A stretch of DNA of 64,000 nt from Pseudocercospora fijiensis CIRAD86 (taxonomy: Eukaryota; Ascomycota; Dothideomycetes; Mycosphaerellales; Mycosphaerellaceae), in assembly GCF_000340215.1 (NCBI RefSeq), contig NW_006921537.1:2835685-2899684 (forward strand). Reading direction: 5' to 3'. Positions 1 through 10,230 of this stretch are shown here, piece after piece. The position numbers were made by a program, and so were the translations under genes. Under the pieces are notes generated by a model. That model had not been told where the DNA came from. It made no database searches and worked only from the letters and a program-made list of their open reading frames with translations. How positions within the stretch are numbered: the stretch's first letter is position 1; each line of letters begins with the position of its first letter.

Positions 1-125
1 AGAGACCGTCGCAGTTTTGTAGGGCTAGGAATGCTATCTCTAGAATAGACTTAGATATACTCGCGCTTACGATCGGTCGACTACGCCGTACCGAGGCTAG
101 TAGTTAATTCGTCCCGTCTCTTAAA

Positions 126-413
126 GTAGGCAACGAGGGGCTCTCTAGAATAGGAAAAAAGGAGAGACTTCTTCGAGAAGTCGGTAAAGCAGGTTAAGTA
201 GCGGACTTCGAAGCTAGTAATAGGGGAGAATAAGCTACGCTTACTTAGGAGTCTAGCTTAGGCGGCGTCGTAGGTAACGAGGGGCTCTCTAGAATAGGAG
301 GGAAGGAGAGACTTCTTCGAGGAGTCGGCAAAGCAGGTTAAGTAGCGGACTTCGAAGCTAGTAATAGGGAAGAATAAGCTACGCTTCCTTAGGAGTTAGG
401 CTTAGGCGGCGTC
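126..413. repeat. 144-bp tandem duplication (two units)
   Basis: Units start at 126 and 270; 144 bp equals 48 codons, so the duplication stays in the frame of the minus-strand repeat-protein relic. Both units contain the block CTCTCTAGAATAG and a CTTCGAAG core. The same pair occurs in the second copy of the 4.34-kb repeat. Confidence 0.8.
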
Positions 414-762
414 GCTAGTATAGAAGCTAGCGGGGAAGGCGTCGCTAGTATAGAAGCTAGCTAGGAAGGCGTCGCTAGTATAGAAGCTAGCGCGGGAGGT
501 ATCGCTAGTATAGAAGCTAGCGCGGGAGGTATCGCTAGTATAGAAGCTAGCTAGGGAGGTATCGCTAGTATAGAAGCTAGCGCGGGAGGTATCGCTAGTA
601 TAGAAGCTAGCGCGGGAGGTATCGCTAGTATAGAAGCTAGCGCGGGAGGTATCGCTAGTATAGAAGCTAGCGCGGGAGGTATCGCTAGTATAGAAGCTAG
701 CGCGGGAGGTATCGCTAGTATAGAAGCTAGCGCGGGAGGTATCGCTAGTATAGAAGCTAGCG
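411..762. repeat. 30-bp coding minisatellite, 12 units, each a hairpin
   Basis: Twelve head-to-tail 30-bp units start at 411, 441 and so on to 741. Every unit holds CGCTAG, an 8-base loop and CTAGCG, i.e. a 6-bp stem. Read on the minus strand it encodes ten-residue repeats in frame with the surrounding relic. The first two units carry variants (GGGAAGGCG instead of CGGGAGGTA). Confidence 0.9.
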
Positions 763-1779
763 CTAGTAGGGATTATACTATAGCGGACGAAGGGGGTCTA
801 GTAGCTATCGGAGCGGGGCGGTAAACTATTCTACGTAGGGTAAGAGGACCTATATACGAAGGGAGAGTATTAGATAGATATACTAGTTAAGTACTATCTA
901 TTTTAGGGAGAAGGGGACGTAGAGGAGCCCGCCGAATAGCTAACCGAGGCTAGTCGTAGGTAGGGATAGCCTATACGATCGATTATTAAACGATAGACGT
1001 AGAAGTACTATCCCTTAGAGTAGAGCTAGCGGCGTTAGCTCTAGCAAATTAATCGACTACCGCGATAACATCGTCGATCTCGAGCTAGTTAATATAGGTA
1101 GCGAGGAGCTATAGCCTATCTCTAGTGTTTATACGCGGCGCTATCTATAAAGAGAGCGGTAGTAGTCGTAGTACTAGGAGAAGTAGCCGTCCCTAACTAG
1201 CCGAATAGTACTAACTCTAGAGTGTTTAACTACCTACTACGCCTGTTTAGCTACGAAGTAGAGGGTTAATATAGGGGATAGGTTAGATAGCCGAGGAGGT
1301 AGACGATATAGCGGCTAGATATAGTAGTAGCGTAGACGAAGAAGATACTACGCCTAGGTCTTACTCGGCTTACTATACTTTCTTCTAGGCTCGTCGTAGA
1401 GCTATACTCGCTAACTTCCTCGCGGTACGTTCGGCCTTCTTCTTCCGCTCTTCCTCTTTAGTACCGAGTAGCTTACGCTATCCTTTAGGCGGTATCGTAT
1501 TAATTCCGTTAATAGCGGAGGGTAAAGCTTATATATAAGCCGCGCTAATAAGTATAGAATTTGAGGAGGTAGTAGTTCTATCTCGCGGAAACTACTAATA
1601 CTAGAAAGGGCTACCCCTTTCTAGCGATATATTTTGTATATAAGAGAGCAAGGAATAGTAGCGTAGTGTATTTTACGTATAAAGCAGTACGTATAAGTAG
1701 GTTCGTATACTACCTATAGCCTTCCCGTAGACGTTATAAAACCTAAAGTCTAGTAGTTAAAGGATACCGTAAACAACTT

Positions 1780-1836
1780 AAAACTTTAGGTACGCACCTT
1801 AAACGCCTAGTTTTAGGTACGTACTAAAAGTTTTAA
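1780..1836. repeat. Family-1 palindrome doublet (variant)
   Basis: Two degenerate copies of the TTTAGGTAYRYACCTAAA palindrome lie in inverted arrangement about 25 bp apart, flanked by AAAACTTT and AAAGTTTT. The equivalent sites in the second copy of the 4.34-kb repeat are at about 20656-20716. Confidence 0.6.
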
Positions 1837-2189
1837 GTTATTCCTCTATCGGACCGTAGGATAAGTAAACCTAAAGAGTATTACTAGTAGGTCTATTATT
1901 AAAGGTAAAAGTCCTTACTAGGCGATAGGCGGAGTAATACGAGATATAGGGTAAGGTTCGTAGTAGCCTTCCGTAATAGCGAAGGAAGGCTATTTAATTA
2001 GATAGTTAGCTAGGTTCTAATAATGTTTAATTAATATCGGGCAGACAGGTTAGCTAGATTTCGGGAAAGGGTACCTCGTATACTTAATATAAGACTAAAA
2101 GTATAGCTAAGAAGATAGGTAAATCCCTACTTACGGAACCGGAGGGTAAGGGGTAGGGGAATACGTACCCCGTATATTTCTTAACCGGA

Positions 2190-2380
2190 AGCGCTCCGTC
2201 GCGTTCTAACGGAGCGAGGGCTATATCGCTAGTTATAGCTAATTAGCTAGACGCGGGCGCGGTCGAGATACGACTTAGAATACGAACGCCTTCTTACTTT
2301 AATGTTTCTTAAGCGCTTCGTTATATCCTAGCGAAGCGGCTTACTAACTAGAAGCGCTTCGTCGTATCCTAACAAAGCGG
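2190..2380. repeat. Cluster of short inverted repeats
   Basis: Three consecutive hairpins: CGCTCCGT/ACGGAGCG near 2198-2215, CGCTTCG/CGAAGCG near 2312-2336, and a second CGCTTCG copy near 2352-2378 whose right arm is altered to CAAAGCG. They lie just past the end of the helicase-like track. They could be terminators or remnants of palindromic inserts; the sequence does not decide. Confidence 0.45.
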
Positions 2381-3600
2381 CTTAACGATATCCTTGTCCT
2401 TGCTACGACTACCGAGACGTATAAATTCTTCCTCGAATATAGCGATATAATATAAAAACTAGTCGATAGCGTAGTTAGTCTAACAAGCGATAATTATTAG
2501 TAGATCTCCCTTGTTCTAGTTCTCGAGCATTACTTTAATAGCTTATATAGAGATATAGGTCTTGCTAGTACCGGGTAGGCCTTAAATAATAGTAAGACGC
2601 GCCGTTAGAATACGACGGAGCGCTTCTAGTTAGGAGGCGTCTAGAGCACTATTAGGCTTAGAAGGCTAGTACTTAACTATATTAATATTCTCGAAGCTCT
2701 CGTTAGAGTTATTAACTAGGACAGAGCTTAGATCTCGCTTCGGCTATGCTTTAAAATACTTAGGCGCCGAAATATAAGGCTATATACTAACGAGGTACTC
2801 TAATAAGGGGAAACCCTCGCGTATTATACGCTAAAGGCTAAGCAAGATATGCCGATTAGCTTCGAAAAGTCCGCTACGGTCCTCTACTATAAGATATTCT
2901 ATAGTAGGATCTAGCTCTAACTCCTCGGGACGGGTAAAGGCGAGATTAAGCTTAGGTAGATTCTACTAAAGTCCCTTTAGTAGTCGAGCGGTAATAGTAG
3001 CGATAATAGCGCGAGACACGAACTTATTATTTATTAGTATAAGAACGACTAAGCTACCGGCGATAAGGCGCTTTAACTATTCCTATAGAACTTTCTTACT
3101 AGTACGGAGGAGACTAAAAGTAACGCGGACGGCGAAGCTACGTATAGACAAAGTCGCGCCGTAGATATAAACCTACTTAGGTTAGTATATAACGGGCGGC
3201 GCGTTAAAGGGGTAAAGGCGAGACTAACCTTCGTATAGATACCGACTTTACTATTAAATACGTCCTTAGCAGTATATAGAGTATAGCGAGTTATTAAGAC
3301 TACTTCGCAAAGGCCGCGGAGGGTATCTTCGCAGTTCCTATAGAACTTTCTTACTAGTACGGAGGAGACTAAAAGTAACGCGGACGGCGAAGCTACGAGT
3401 AGACAAAGTCGCGCCGTAGATATAAACCTACTTAGGTTAGTATATAATAGGCGGCGCGTTAAAGGGGTAAAGGCGAGACTTACCTTAGTATAGATACCGA
3501 CTTTGCTATTAAATGCGTCCTTAGCGGCATATAGAGTATAGCGAGTTATTAAGACTGCTTTACAAAGGCCGCGGAGGGCATCTTCGTAGTATAGCTCGTA
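2330..3600 (-). pseudogene. Truncated ZNFX1/Hrr1-type SF1 helicase relic, copy 1
   Basis: The minus-strand frame shows the sequence LDASQLEALRRIL (the pre-motif-I Q region), a Walker A motif GLPGTSKT at 2558-2581 (family consensus GPPGTGKT) and motif Ia with ACxTNYAID, then FIRLGSRS. This order and wording are characteristic of the NFX1-type/ZNFX1/Hrr1 helicases, RNA-silencing-linked SF1 enzymes. Substitutions are of the RIP kind: Gly to Ser in the Walker A, stops at Gln/Trp positions. The track ends soon after motif Ia, so motifs II to VI and any zinc fingers are missing. Upstream lies a 255-bp in-frame duplication. I am confident of the superfamily and fairly confident of the subfamily; it cannot encode an active helicase. 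Confidence 0.75.
3081..3590. repeat. 255-bp tandem duplication inside helicase relic
   Basis: Units 3081-3335 and 3336-3590 start with TCCTATAGAACTTTCTTACT. The length is 85 codons and the second unit is free of stops in the minus-strand frame, so it looks like an in-frame protein duplication upstream of the Walker A motif. Present also at 21958-22467. Confidence 0.8.
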
Positions 3601-3615
3601 GAGAGTACTCTAAAA

Positions 3616-4310
3616 GAATAGTTCTATAAGGGAGGCGATAAATAGTAAATAGGGCTAGTCGACGTTATATACGAGGGCGAGCGTTCCTATCGCTAGTTAT
3701 AGCTAATTAGCCCGCGGCCCTTACTATATCGCTAGTTATAGCTAATTAGCCCGACGCGGGCATAGTCGAAACACGACTAAGAATACGACCGCCTTCTTAT
3801 TTAGCTTGTAATATACGTAGGCGGCCTATAAGCAGGCGCGAGAATATATTCTTTTATACCTTTAATATTATAATATCGAATAAATAGAGAATAGTTCTAT
3901 AAGGGAGGCGATAAATAGTAAATAGAGCTCGTCGACGTCGCGCGCGAGGGTAAGCGTTCCTATCGCTAGTTATAGCTAATTAGCCCGCGGCCCTTACCGT
4001 ATCGCTAGTTATAGCTAATTAGCCTAATACGGGCGCAGTCGAGATACGACTAAGAATACGACCGCCTTCTTATTTAGCTCGTAATATACGTAGGCGGCCT
4101 ACGAGTAGGCGCGAGAATATATTCTTTTATATCTTCGATATTATAATATCGAATAAATAGAGAATAGTTCTATAAGGGAGGCGATAAATAGTAAATAGAG
4201 CTCGTCGACGTCGCGCGCGAGGGCGAGCGTTCCTATCGCTAGTTATAGCTAATTAGCCCGCGGCCCTTACCGTATCGCTAGTTATAGCTAATTAGCCCGA
4301 CGCCGGTGCC
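3616..4310. repeat. 273-bp tandem repeat, about 2.5 units
   Basis: Units begin GAATAGTTCTATAAGGGAGG at 3616, 3889 and 4162, exactly 273 bp apart. Each carries two copies of ATCGCTAGTTATAGCTAATT, itself an imperfect inverted repeat. The third unit is cut off close to the telomere-like tract. The same array lies at 22493-23190. Confidence 0.85.
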
Positions 4311-4331
4311 CTACTATACGCCCGCTATATA

Positions 4332-4349
4332 CCTAACCCTAACCCTAAA
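4332..4349. repeat. Interstitial telomere-type tract (CCCTAA)
   Basis: Reads CCTAACCCTAACCCTAAA on the plus strand, matching the TTAGGG telomere repeat usual in filamentous fungi. It sits about 10 bp before the end of the 4.34-kb repeat, at the same position as in copy 2. Confidence 0.8.
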
Positions 4350-4360
4350 GTGCCTTATAG

Positions 4361-4432
4361 TAACCCCGATTCCGATACTAATACCGATACTAATCCCGAT
4401 ACCGATACCGATTCCGATACCGATACCGGGAT
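4361..4432. repeat. CCGATA-type hexamer array
   Basis: Run of degenerate CCGATA/CCGATT/CCGATACTAAT units immediately after the 4.34-kb repeat ends. Confidence 0.75.
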
Positions 4433-4536
4433 ATAAAAATCGAAGTCCGAAATTAACCGAGTAGGAGCCGGATCCGAGATATATCCGAGAGCGGGCCGAA
4501 TGCCGAGGTAAGCCCTACTTTCCGATACCTAAGAGC

Positions 4537-4675
4537 GAGCCGCTTCCCGAAATCCGAGGGCGAGCCGCTTCCCGAAATCCGGGGGCGAGCCGCTTCCCGA
4601 AATCCGAGGGCGAGCCGTATCCTAAGAGCGAGCCGTATCCCGAAGGCGAAAGCGAGCCGTATCCCGAATATAATA
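4537..4675. repeat. About 24-bp array (CGAGCCG...CCCGAA)
   Basis: Four close copies of CGAGCCGCTTCCCGAAATCC followed by shorter CGAGCCGTATCC variants. No gene is visible; 4676-5270 shows no other supported feature. Confidence 0.75.
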
Positions 4676-5272
4676 TCTTATTAACGAAGGTATAAGGGTT
4701 AGTAGCTAAGTAGTAAGAATATATACGAAACTTTAAACTAAACTAAAAGGAGTACTAAATTAATATAGCTACTATCTATATAAGACGAACTACGAAGAAA
4801 GGAAGAAGGGTACCTTAGAAGGAGAGCCCCTTCCTTAGTATTCCGCCCTACGGCCGTCTAGCGCGTTCGACGCGTAAGCGTAAGTACGTATATTCTACTT
4901 ACTAGCTTCTTAGCAAACCTCTACCTTTAGGTCCTTCCTTACGCGCTAAGCGCGCGCGCGTATCCCGCTTATCCGCTATCTCGTAGCGCCTTTGTCTCCT
5001 AGCCGACTTGCGCAGCGCGCGTATACGAACTCGTTTAACCGCTTTTAAGTAAATATATTTCTTCTAGCTCTTCCCTACCTTCCGGTTCCTTCCTACTACT
5101 CGGATCTGTTCTACGACTCTATATATCTCGCTTGCTATCGTCCGTATATACGTACGCGTAGTTTAGTATAGTTCTATCGTTTATATATTAATATATAACG
5201 TATTATTCTACTATATACGGCCTCCGCGGGAGTCTCTAAGATATTACGTTATACAGCTAAATAGGCGGCTAA

Positions 5273-5448
5273 CTAGGCGACCTAGGCGTCCTAGGCGACC
5301 TAGGCGTACTAGGCGTCCTAGGCGTACTAGGCGTCCTAGGTATACTAGGCGTTCTAGGCGTACTAGGCGTCCTAGGCGACCTAGGCGTACTAGGCGTCCT
5401 AGGCGTACTAGGCGTCCTAGGCGACCTAGGCGACCTAGGCGACCTACT
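5273..5448. repeat. 9-bp minisatellite CTAGGCGNN, about 19 units
   Basis: Units CTAGGCGAC, CTAGGCGTC and CTAGGCGTA alternate; every junction restores the palindrome CCTAGG or ACTAGG. Confidence 0.85.
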
Positions 5449-5549
5449 ACTAAGGCAACTTAAATCCGATATTACTTTATAGTATAGTAGCTAGCTTATA
5501 GGACTTGTCGGTACTTTCTAAGTAGCTACTATAATAGAAGGGGGCGATA

Positions 5550-6012
5550 GCGAGCCGTATCTCGAACGTAATATCTCGAAGGCGTAGCCCTATCTTAAAT
5601 GCGATATCTAAAATACGATATCTAAAATATAATATCTCGAACCGCGATAGCGAGCCGTATCTCGAATATAATATCTCGAAGGCGATAGCGAGCGATATCT
5701 CGAACGCGATATCTAAAATACGATATCTTAAACGCGATAGCGAGCGATATCTCGAACGCGATATCTCGAACGCGATAGCGAGCGATATCTCGAATACGAT
5801 ATCTCGAACGTAATAGCGAGCGATATCTCGAATACGATATCTCGGATACGATATCTCGGATACGATATCTCGAACGCGACGTCTCGTAGGCGAGAGCGGA
5901 AATCTCGAACGCGACGTCTTATAGGCGATAGCGAGCTATATCTCGAACGCGATATCTCGCCGTATCTCGAACGCGACGTCTCGTAGGCGATAGCGAGCTA
6001 TATCTCGAACGC
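5550..6012. repeat. Degenerate GATAGCGAGC/TATCTCGAACG array
   Basis: Irregular head-to-tail mixture of two short words, GCGATAGCGAGC and GATATCTCGAACGC, for about 460 bp. ATATCTCGA-type half-palindromes recur throughout. No coding signal. Confidence 0.75.
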
Positions 6013-6118
6013 GAGCTATATACTAAACGTATTCGCGTATAGCTATAGACAATTTTTAACTAACTAGCTATTATATATATATATTAGATACTTTAATACT
6101 ATATTAGTAGAGGGAGAA

Positions 6119-6236
6119 ACTTTTAGTATATACCTAAACTTTCGCCGATATAGACAATATATATATTTTTTAAGACAGATACTTTAATACTACGTTAGTA
6201 TAGGAAGAGACTTTAGGTACATACCTAAACTTTTAT
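6119..6236. repeat. Family-1 palindrome sites (degenerate)
   Basis: AACTTTTAGTATATACCTAA and ACTTTAGGTACATACCTAAA occur about 80 bp apart, in the tail region below the SNF2 relic. They are single-site members of the palindrome family found as doublets in introns further right. Confidence 0.55.
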
Positions 6237-7325
6237 TACTATAGACGCATTTCCGCCCTAAGCTACTAACTAGCAGATATATATATATATAATATAGAAG
6301 AGGAGAGACATCTACTACTACGAACTAGCTTTAACTATATTACCGACAACTATATTACCGAATGCTCTACTACTTGTTAAATAGGTTCTTGCCTTACTTC
6401 TAGTAACTACCGCCCGATAGATCCCGTAGGTAATCGTACGCCCGAACTCGCTCCTACGTACTTAACCGATCGAATCTAGCTATAAACGCTATCTCGCTAG
6501 CCGCCCGGGTACTATTAGGTACGGGTAGCGAACTAGGCAGGTTTATAATAATAAACTTGTTATATAGACCTCTAGTATTCGAGATAGTAGTAGCGATCTC
6601 CTAAGCGGTCGGCTCTAGGGGTCTAGGTAAGGGAGTAGGTAGAGGAGTAAGTAGTATATCTAAGCGATTAGTAAGTTCGCTATTACTTAAAGACGGCGAA
6701 GGATTACGTAGTAGATTATCGTTAATACTTAGAGACGGCGAAGGATTACGTAGTAGATTATCGTTAACCGTAGCTAGCCGCGGGCTCGGAGGTAGAGGAA
6801 GTAGTAGATCGCCGTTTACCGTACCTAGGGATAGGGGAGGTAGAGGTAGCGATAGAGATAGTAGAGGACTATCTAGCGGCGGTAGTAACATATAAGCTTT
6901 CTTCTACGCTACGGCTACCTTCTCCGCCTAGCGCTCCTTAAATACTATTAGTTAATCCTCGTAGTTATCCTATATTCTAATAAGGCTCTAAAGCTCGCGT
7001 AGTAACTTTCGAACCTAGGCGTAGGCTAGATCGGTCGCCTTTATAGCGTTTAGTTTCTAGTTTACCGTAGCAACTAATTCGTGCTACTTACTATTAATAA
7101 TACTATTTTCGACTTCCTCGCCGAGGGATAATACGTTAGGCTTCTAAGGCGGCTGCTCTTTATCCTCTTCTAGGGGAGGGGTAGTCTATATTAGGGAGAA
7201 CGGAGGTCTCTCTTATCGAAGCTATAGAGGGACTACTATACCCTTCTACTCTACTACGTAGGCAAGGCCGTTAAGGATATAGTCGGATAGCGAGTCGACC
7301 TAGTTATAGAACTAGAACACGATAT

Positions 7326-7434
7326 CTATAATCGTTATTAGTATTAACTTAGAAACATTTAGAAGAAACTTTAGGTATATACCTAAAGTGTGTAATAATA
7401 GGTATATACCTAAAGTTTAAATAGGAGAATATAC
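7326..7434 (-). other. Intron with palindrome doublet (SNF2-A)
   Basis: On the minus strand it runs from GTATATTC to a branch-like ACTAAT and a terminal ATTATAG, joining coding blocks that continue on both sides. It contains two copies of the 18-bp palindrome TTTAGGTATATACCTAAA-type core about 40 bp apart (7368-7420). Confidence 0.55.
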
Positions 7435-8546
7435 CGGTTCTACTTAAGTACGCTAGCTTTGCGGTATCTCCGTATATAAGCTAGTCGGCGTAGTGCTATA
7501 TAATGCGATTAACCTTATCTTATATAATAGTTAGGGGCCTAGTCTTACGCTAGATATACTAACGGTCCTCGACGTACTTAGCGACTAGCTTAATATAGAG
7601 CTTATCTACTTAGTCCGGTTCTAGGTCGTCGTTACCGAGCTAGTCGTCGTAGTTTTCTTTAGCCTTCTCCTAGACCTATCCGATAACCTTACGAGTAACC
7701 GTACCGCTATATACTAAACGGAATAGCGTCTCGTTCGGCAATAGGTTCTTTACGGTAGGATCTATAATATTAGCCTATACGTTACTAGTGCGAGGGGAGC
7801 GTACGCTATATATAGTACGTAGTAGAGCGTCGGCTATAACCGTATAGATACGCGTCTCGATAGACTCTCGAATAAGGCCGGTCGGCTCCTCCGCGGCGTC
7901 GTTTTCGCGTCGCTTAGTATTATTATTTTAGAAAGGGTAGTCTCGTATAATAACCTCTATATCTTCCGGGCTAAGGGTATAGGTAGAGCGAATCTACTTA
8001 AGGAACCGTACTTTATACTTATACTATAAGGCCTAATCGACACTCTCGTCGATATTTAAGGTATAGACCGTTATATCGTATTCTTAGCCTATACGGTAAA
8101 GTCGACCGCTAGCTTAGTACTTAATGCGGAACGAAACGGCGTCGAGTATAACTATAAAGAAAGCTGCCTTCTAGTAGTTAGCGGACTCGGCTTCTATACG
8201 CGAAGAGATAATTATAATTTTAACGCTAGGGTCGTTTAGGAAGGCGCGCTCGGCTAGGACGCGGCTACGATTGCTAATACTAGCGCGGATTATAATATAT
8301 AGGATCTAGAGTAGGCCGTAAATAGCCTCGACAATTAGGAGCGAGATAGGTTCGTAGGCCTAGACTACGAGCTTTAGTAACTCGATAAGTACGATGTTTC
8401 GGACGATCTCTAGGAAAGTATAATGCTTCGGGGATACGCGGTAGAGGAAGTTAAGGTAGCTAAATCGATCCGAGGGCGGCAGTATCTAGAGGTCGCCCTT
8501 AAGGGATATATAAAGGTACGTAAAAGGGTCGATAGACCTATTAGTC

Positions 8547-8642
8547 CTATAATAAAAGGTTAGCAATATCTAAAACATAGAAACTTTAGGTATATACCTA
8601 AATCGTAGCTAAAAAAGGTATATACCTAAAGTTTTAGAAAAC
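8547..8642 (-). other. Intron with palindrome doublet (SNF2-A)
   Basis: The 3' end is clear: GCTAACC branch site followed by a pyrimidine stretch and TATAG at 8547. The 5' splice site is weak (GTTTTC near 8642), perhaps RIP-damaged. Two family-1 palindromes (8581-8602 and 8616-8635) fill most of it. The intron separates the helicase motif-III block from the C-terminal helicase block. Confidence 0.5.
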
Positions 8643-10066
8643 TTATAATAAGTTAATAAGCTTAGCACTCGTATCTAAGCGGCGCCTTAGTATAACCGAG
8701 CTAATAGGGTTGTTAGAGGTTAGTATAAGCTAACGGCGCAGGCTAGTACTATAACTAGTCTTGTCGTCTTCGTCTATAGTATATAGACGCTTACTATCTA
8801 CCGTATTAGTAAACTACCTATAGGCTCTATTATAGATTGTATAGCTAGTATCGTCTATATGAATCTCGATATTATAGAAGTATATAGGTAGGATATCGGT
8901 ACCGATGCGATAGTTAACGCTATTCGCGACGATCGTTTAGCCCTTAATATAGCGGATTTAGACTAGACTTAGAAGTAGTAGTATTACGAAGCCGATATTT
9001 GTCGTACTACCTATCGCCTTATAGATCGCTTTAGGATAGAGCGCGGCTAGGTAGTACTAGTTAAGTAGGAGATCGGGGTAGCCCGTAAGCCTATATAAGG
9101 TATCTAGAATCTTGCTCTAGTTACAGTCGTAGAGTGTCTCGAACTTATAAGATAGACATCTATATTTATCGACGTCTATACTATTCTTCTTAAGGTTAGA
9201 ACCTAAATCTAGGAGGTTCTTAACTTAGCGCTAACTAAAGCGGACAATCGACGCTATATTATATACGTAGTTGCGAATAACTATAGTAGTAATAATAGCT
9301 ATACTATTCTACGGTCGTAACTTATATAATACGTCGGTCTAATTAGCCTTAGGGTTGCCTACCGTATAACCCTTATCGGCCGCGATAAGAGAGAAGGAGT
9401 CCTCGGGGATAAGCAGAACGTTTAATGTTATAAGGTCCGCCTACTAGAGGTCGGCAAGCGTAGTACCTCTATCCTTGTCGTCTAAGATATCGCCCGCGAA
9501 GCCGTCGACGTCCTCGTTATCTTCGTTAATAGCTATAGTTCGCTTCTTAGAGACCCTAACGGTCGATCCGACCTCGAGGATCTATCTAGGCAGTACTTAG
9601 TAGGTAGTAAGCACTAGATTGCGCGATGTCTGTTCGTTATCGCCGTTCTAGGTAGCTAACTAACTCTTTAGAGCCTCGAGGTTTATAGGGATAGGCGTAG
9701 ACTTAGTAAACTAATTATCTCGCTAATTCTTCTTAATACCGAGTAAATAGAACGTATATATATAGATATGCTTAGAACGGTTACCCTCTAGATCGTAGAA
9801 GTGTATACCGGCATTAGTAAGCTAAGCCGTAAGACTATTCGGTAGGTAGACGATAATCGGTAGGTAGTGTTTAGGGCGTAGACTAAGCTCCGCTCTAGCC
9901 TTGTTTATAGAGGTATTACGATTAAATGCCTCGTCGCTAGCTTATATCTTCTCGATAATGTTACGCTTCTTAGGCGTTTAGTCGAGGGGGAACTAGTCGG
10001 GATAGTCTACTAGGTACTTCGTAGTAGTATTAGTTATTGCGACGCTTACGCGGGAATAGACTTTGT

Positions 10067-10230
10067 CTAGATAAGAAAAGTTAGTAAAGGTTTCGTTAGT
10101 AGGAAGGAACTTTAGGCGTATACCTAAAAATTATAACGATCGGAAATAATAAAACTTTAGGCGCGTACCTAAATCTCGTAAGAATAGGTATATACCTAAA
10201 GTTTTGTAATAAATCGTAGGGAAAGCTTAC
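10067..10230 (-). other. 164-bp intron with three palindromes (SNF2-A)
   Basis: The splice signals are excellent: GTAAGC at 10225-10230, branch site TTACTAAC, pyrimidine tract and CTAG ending at 10067. Reading frame is resumed correctly (phase 1) just after motif I. Family-1 palindromes lie at about 10109-10128, 10152-10172 and 10186-10206. Confidence 0.75.

Larger units (their letters stand above)
22..1495 (-). pseudogene. RIP-decayed repeat-rich protein gene, copy 1
   Basis: One reading frame can be followed on the minus strand from about 1495 down through two tandem arrays to about base 50, interrupted only by TAG and TAA. The start codon is ATA here (1493-1495) but ATG in copy 2 (20370-20372), so copy 1 lost its start by a G-to-A change. 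The N-terminus is basic and Lys/Arg-rich (begins PPKG, then a KEEERKKK stretch, about residues 12-25). The C-terminal half is made of 12 ten-residue repeats (consensus LASILAIPPA) followed by two 48-residue repeats. No known domain was recognised, so function is unknown. It is downstream of the helicase fragment on the same strand. Confidence 0.55.
22..4360. repeat. 4.34-kb subtelomeric-type repeat, copy 1
   Basis: Direct repeat of 18897-23238; alignment by eye is nearly colinear from about base 22 to 4360, and the flanks differ on both sides. Differences between copies are mostly C/T and G/A transitions, as expected from independent RIP. Each copy contains a decayed repeat-protein gene, a truncated SF1 helicase, three tandem arrays, and ends just after a CCCTAA-type tract. 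Only 21 bases of unique sequence precede it here, so the left junction is visible but barely. Confidence 0.9.

Noticed and set aside
411..762. Regular 30-bp repeats that might suggest a CRISPR array
   Set aside because: Units are directly contiguous without unique spacers, and the context is fungal coding sequence.
1..4360. Idea that the 4.34-kb repeat carries a RecQ-type telomere-linked helicase
   Set aside because: The readable motifs match the ZNFX1/Hrr1 SF1 group and not RecQ.
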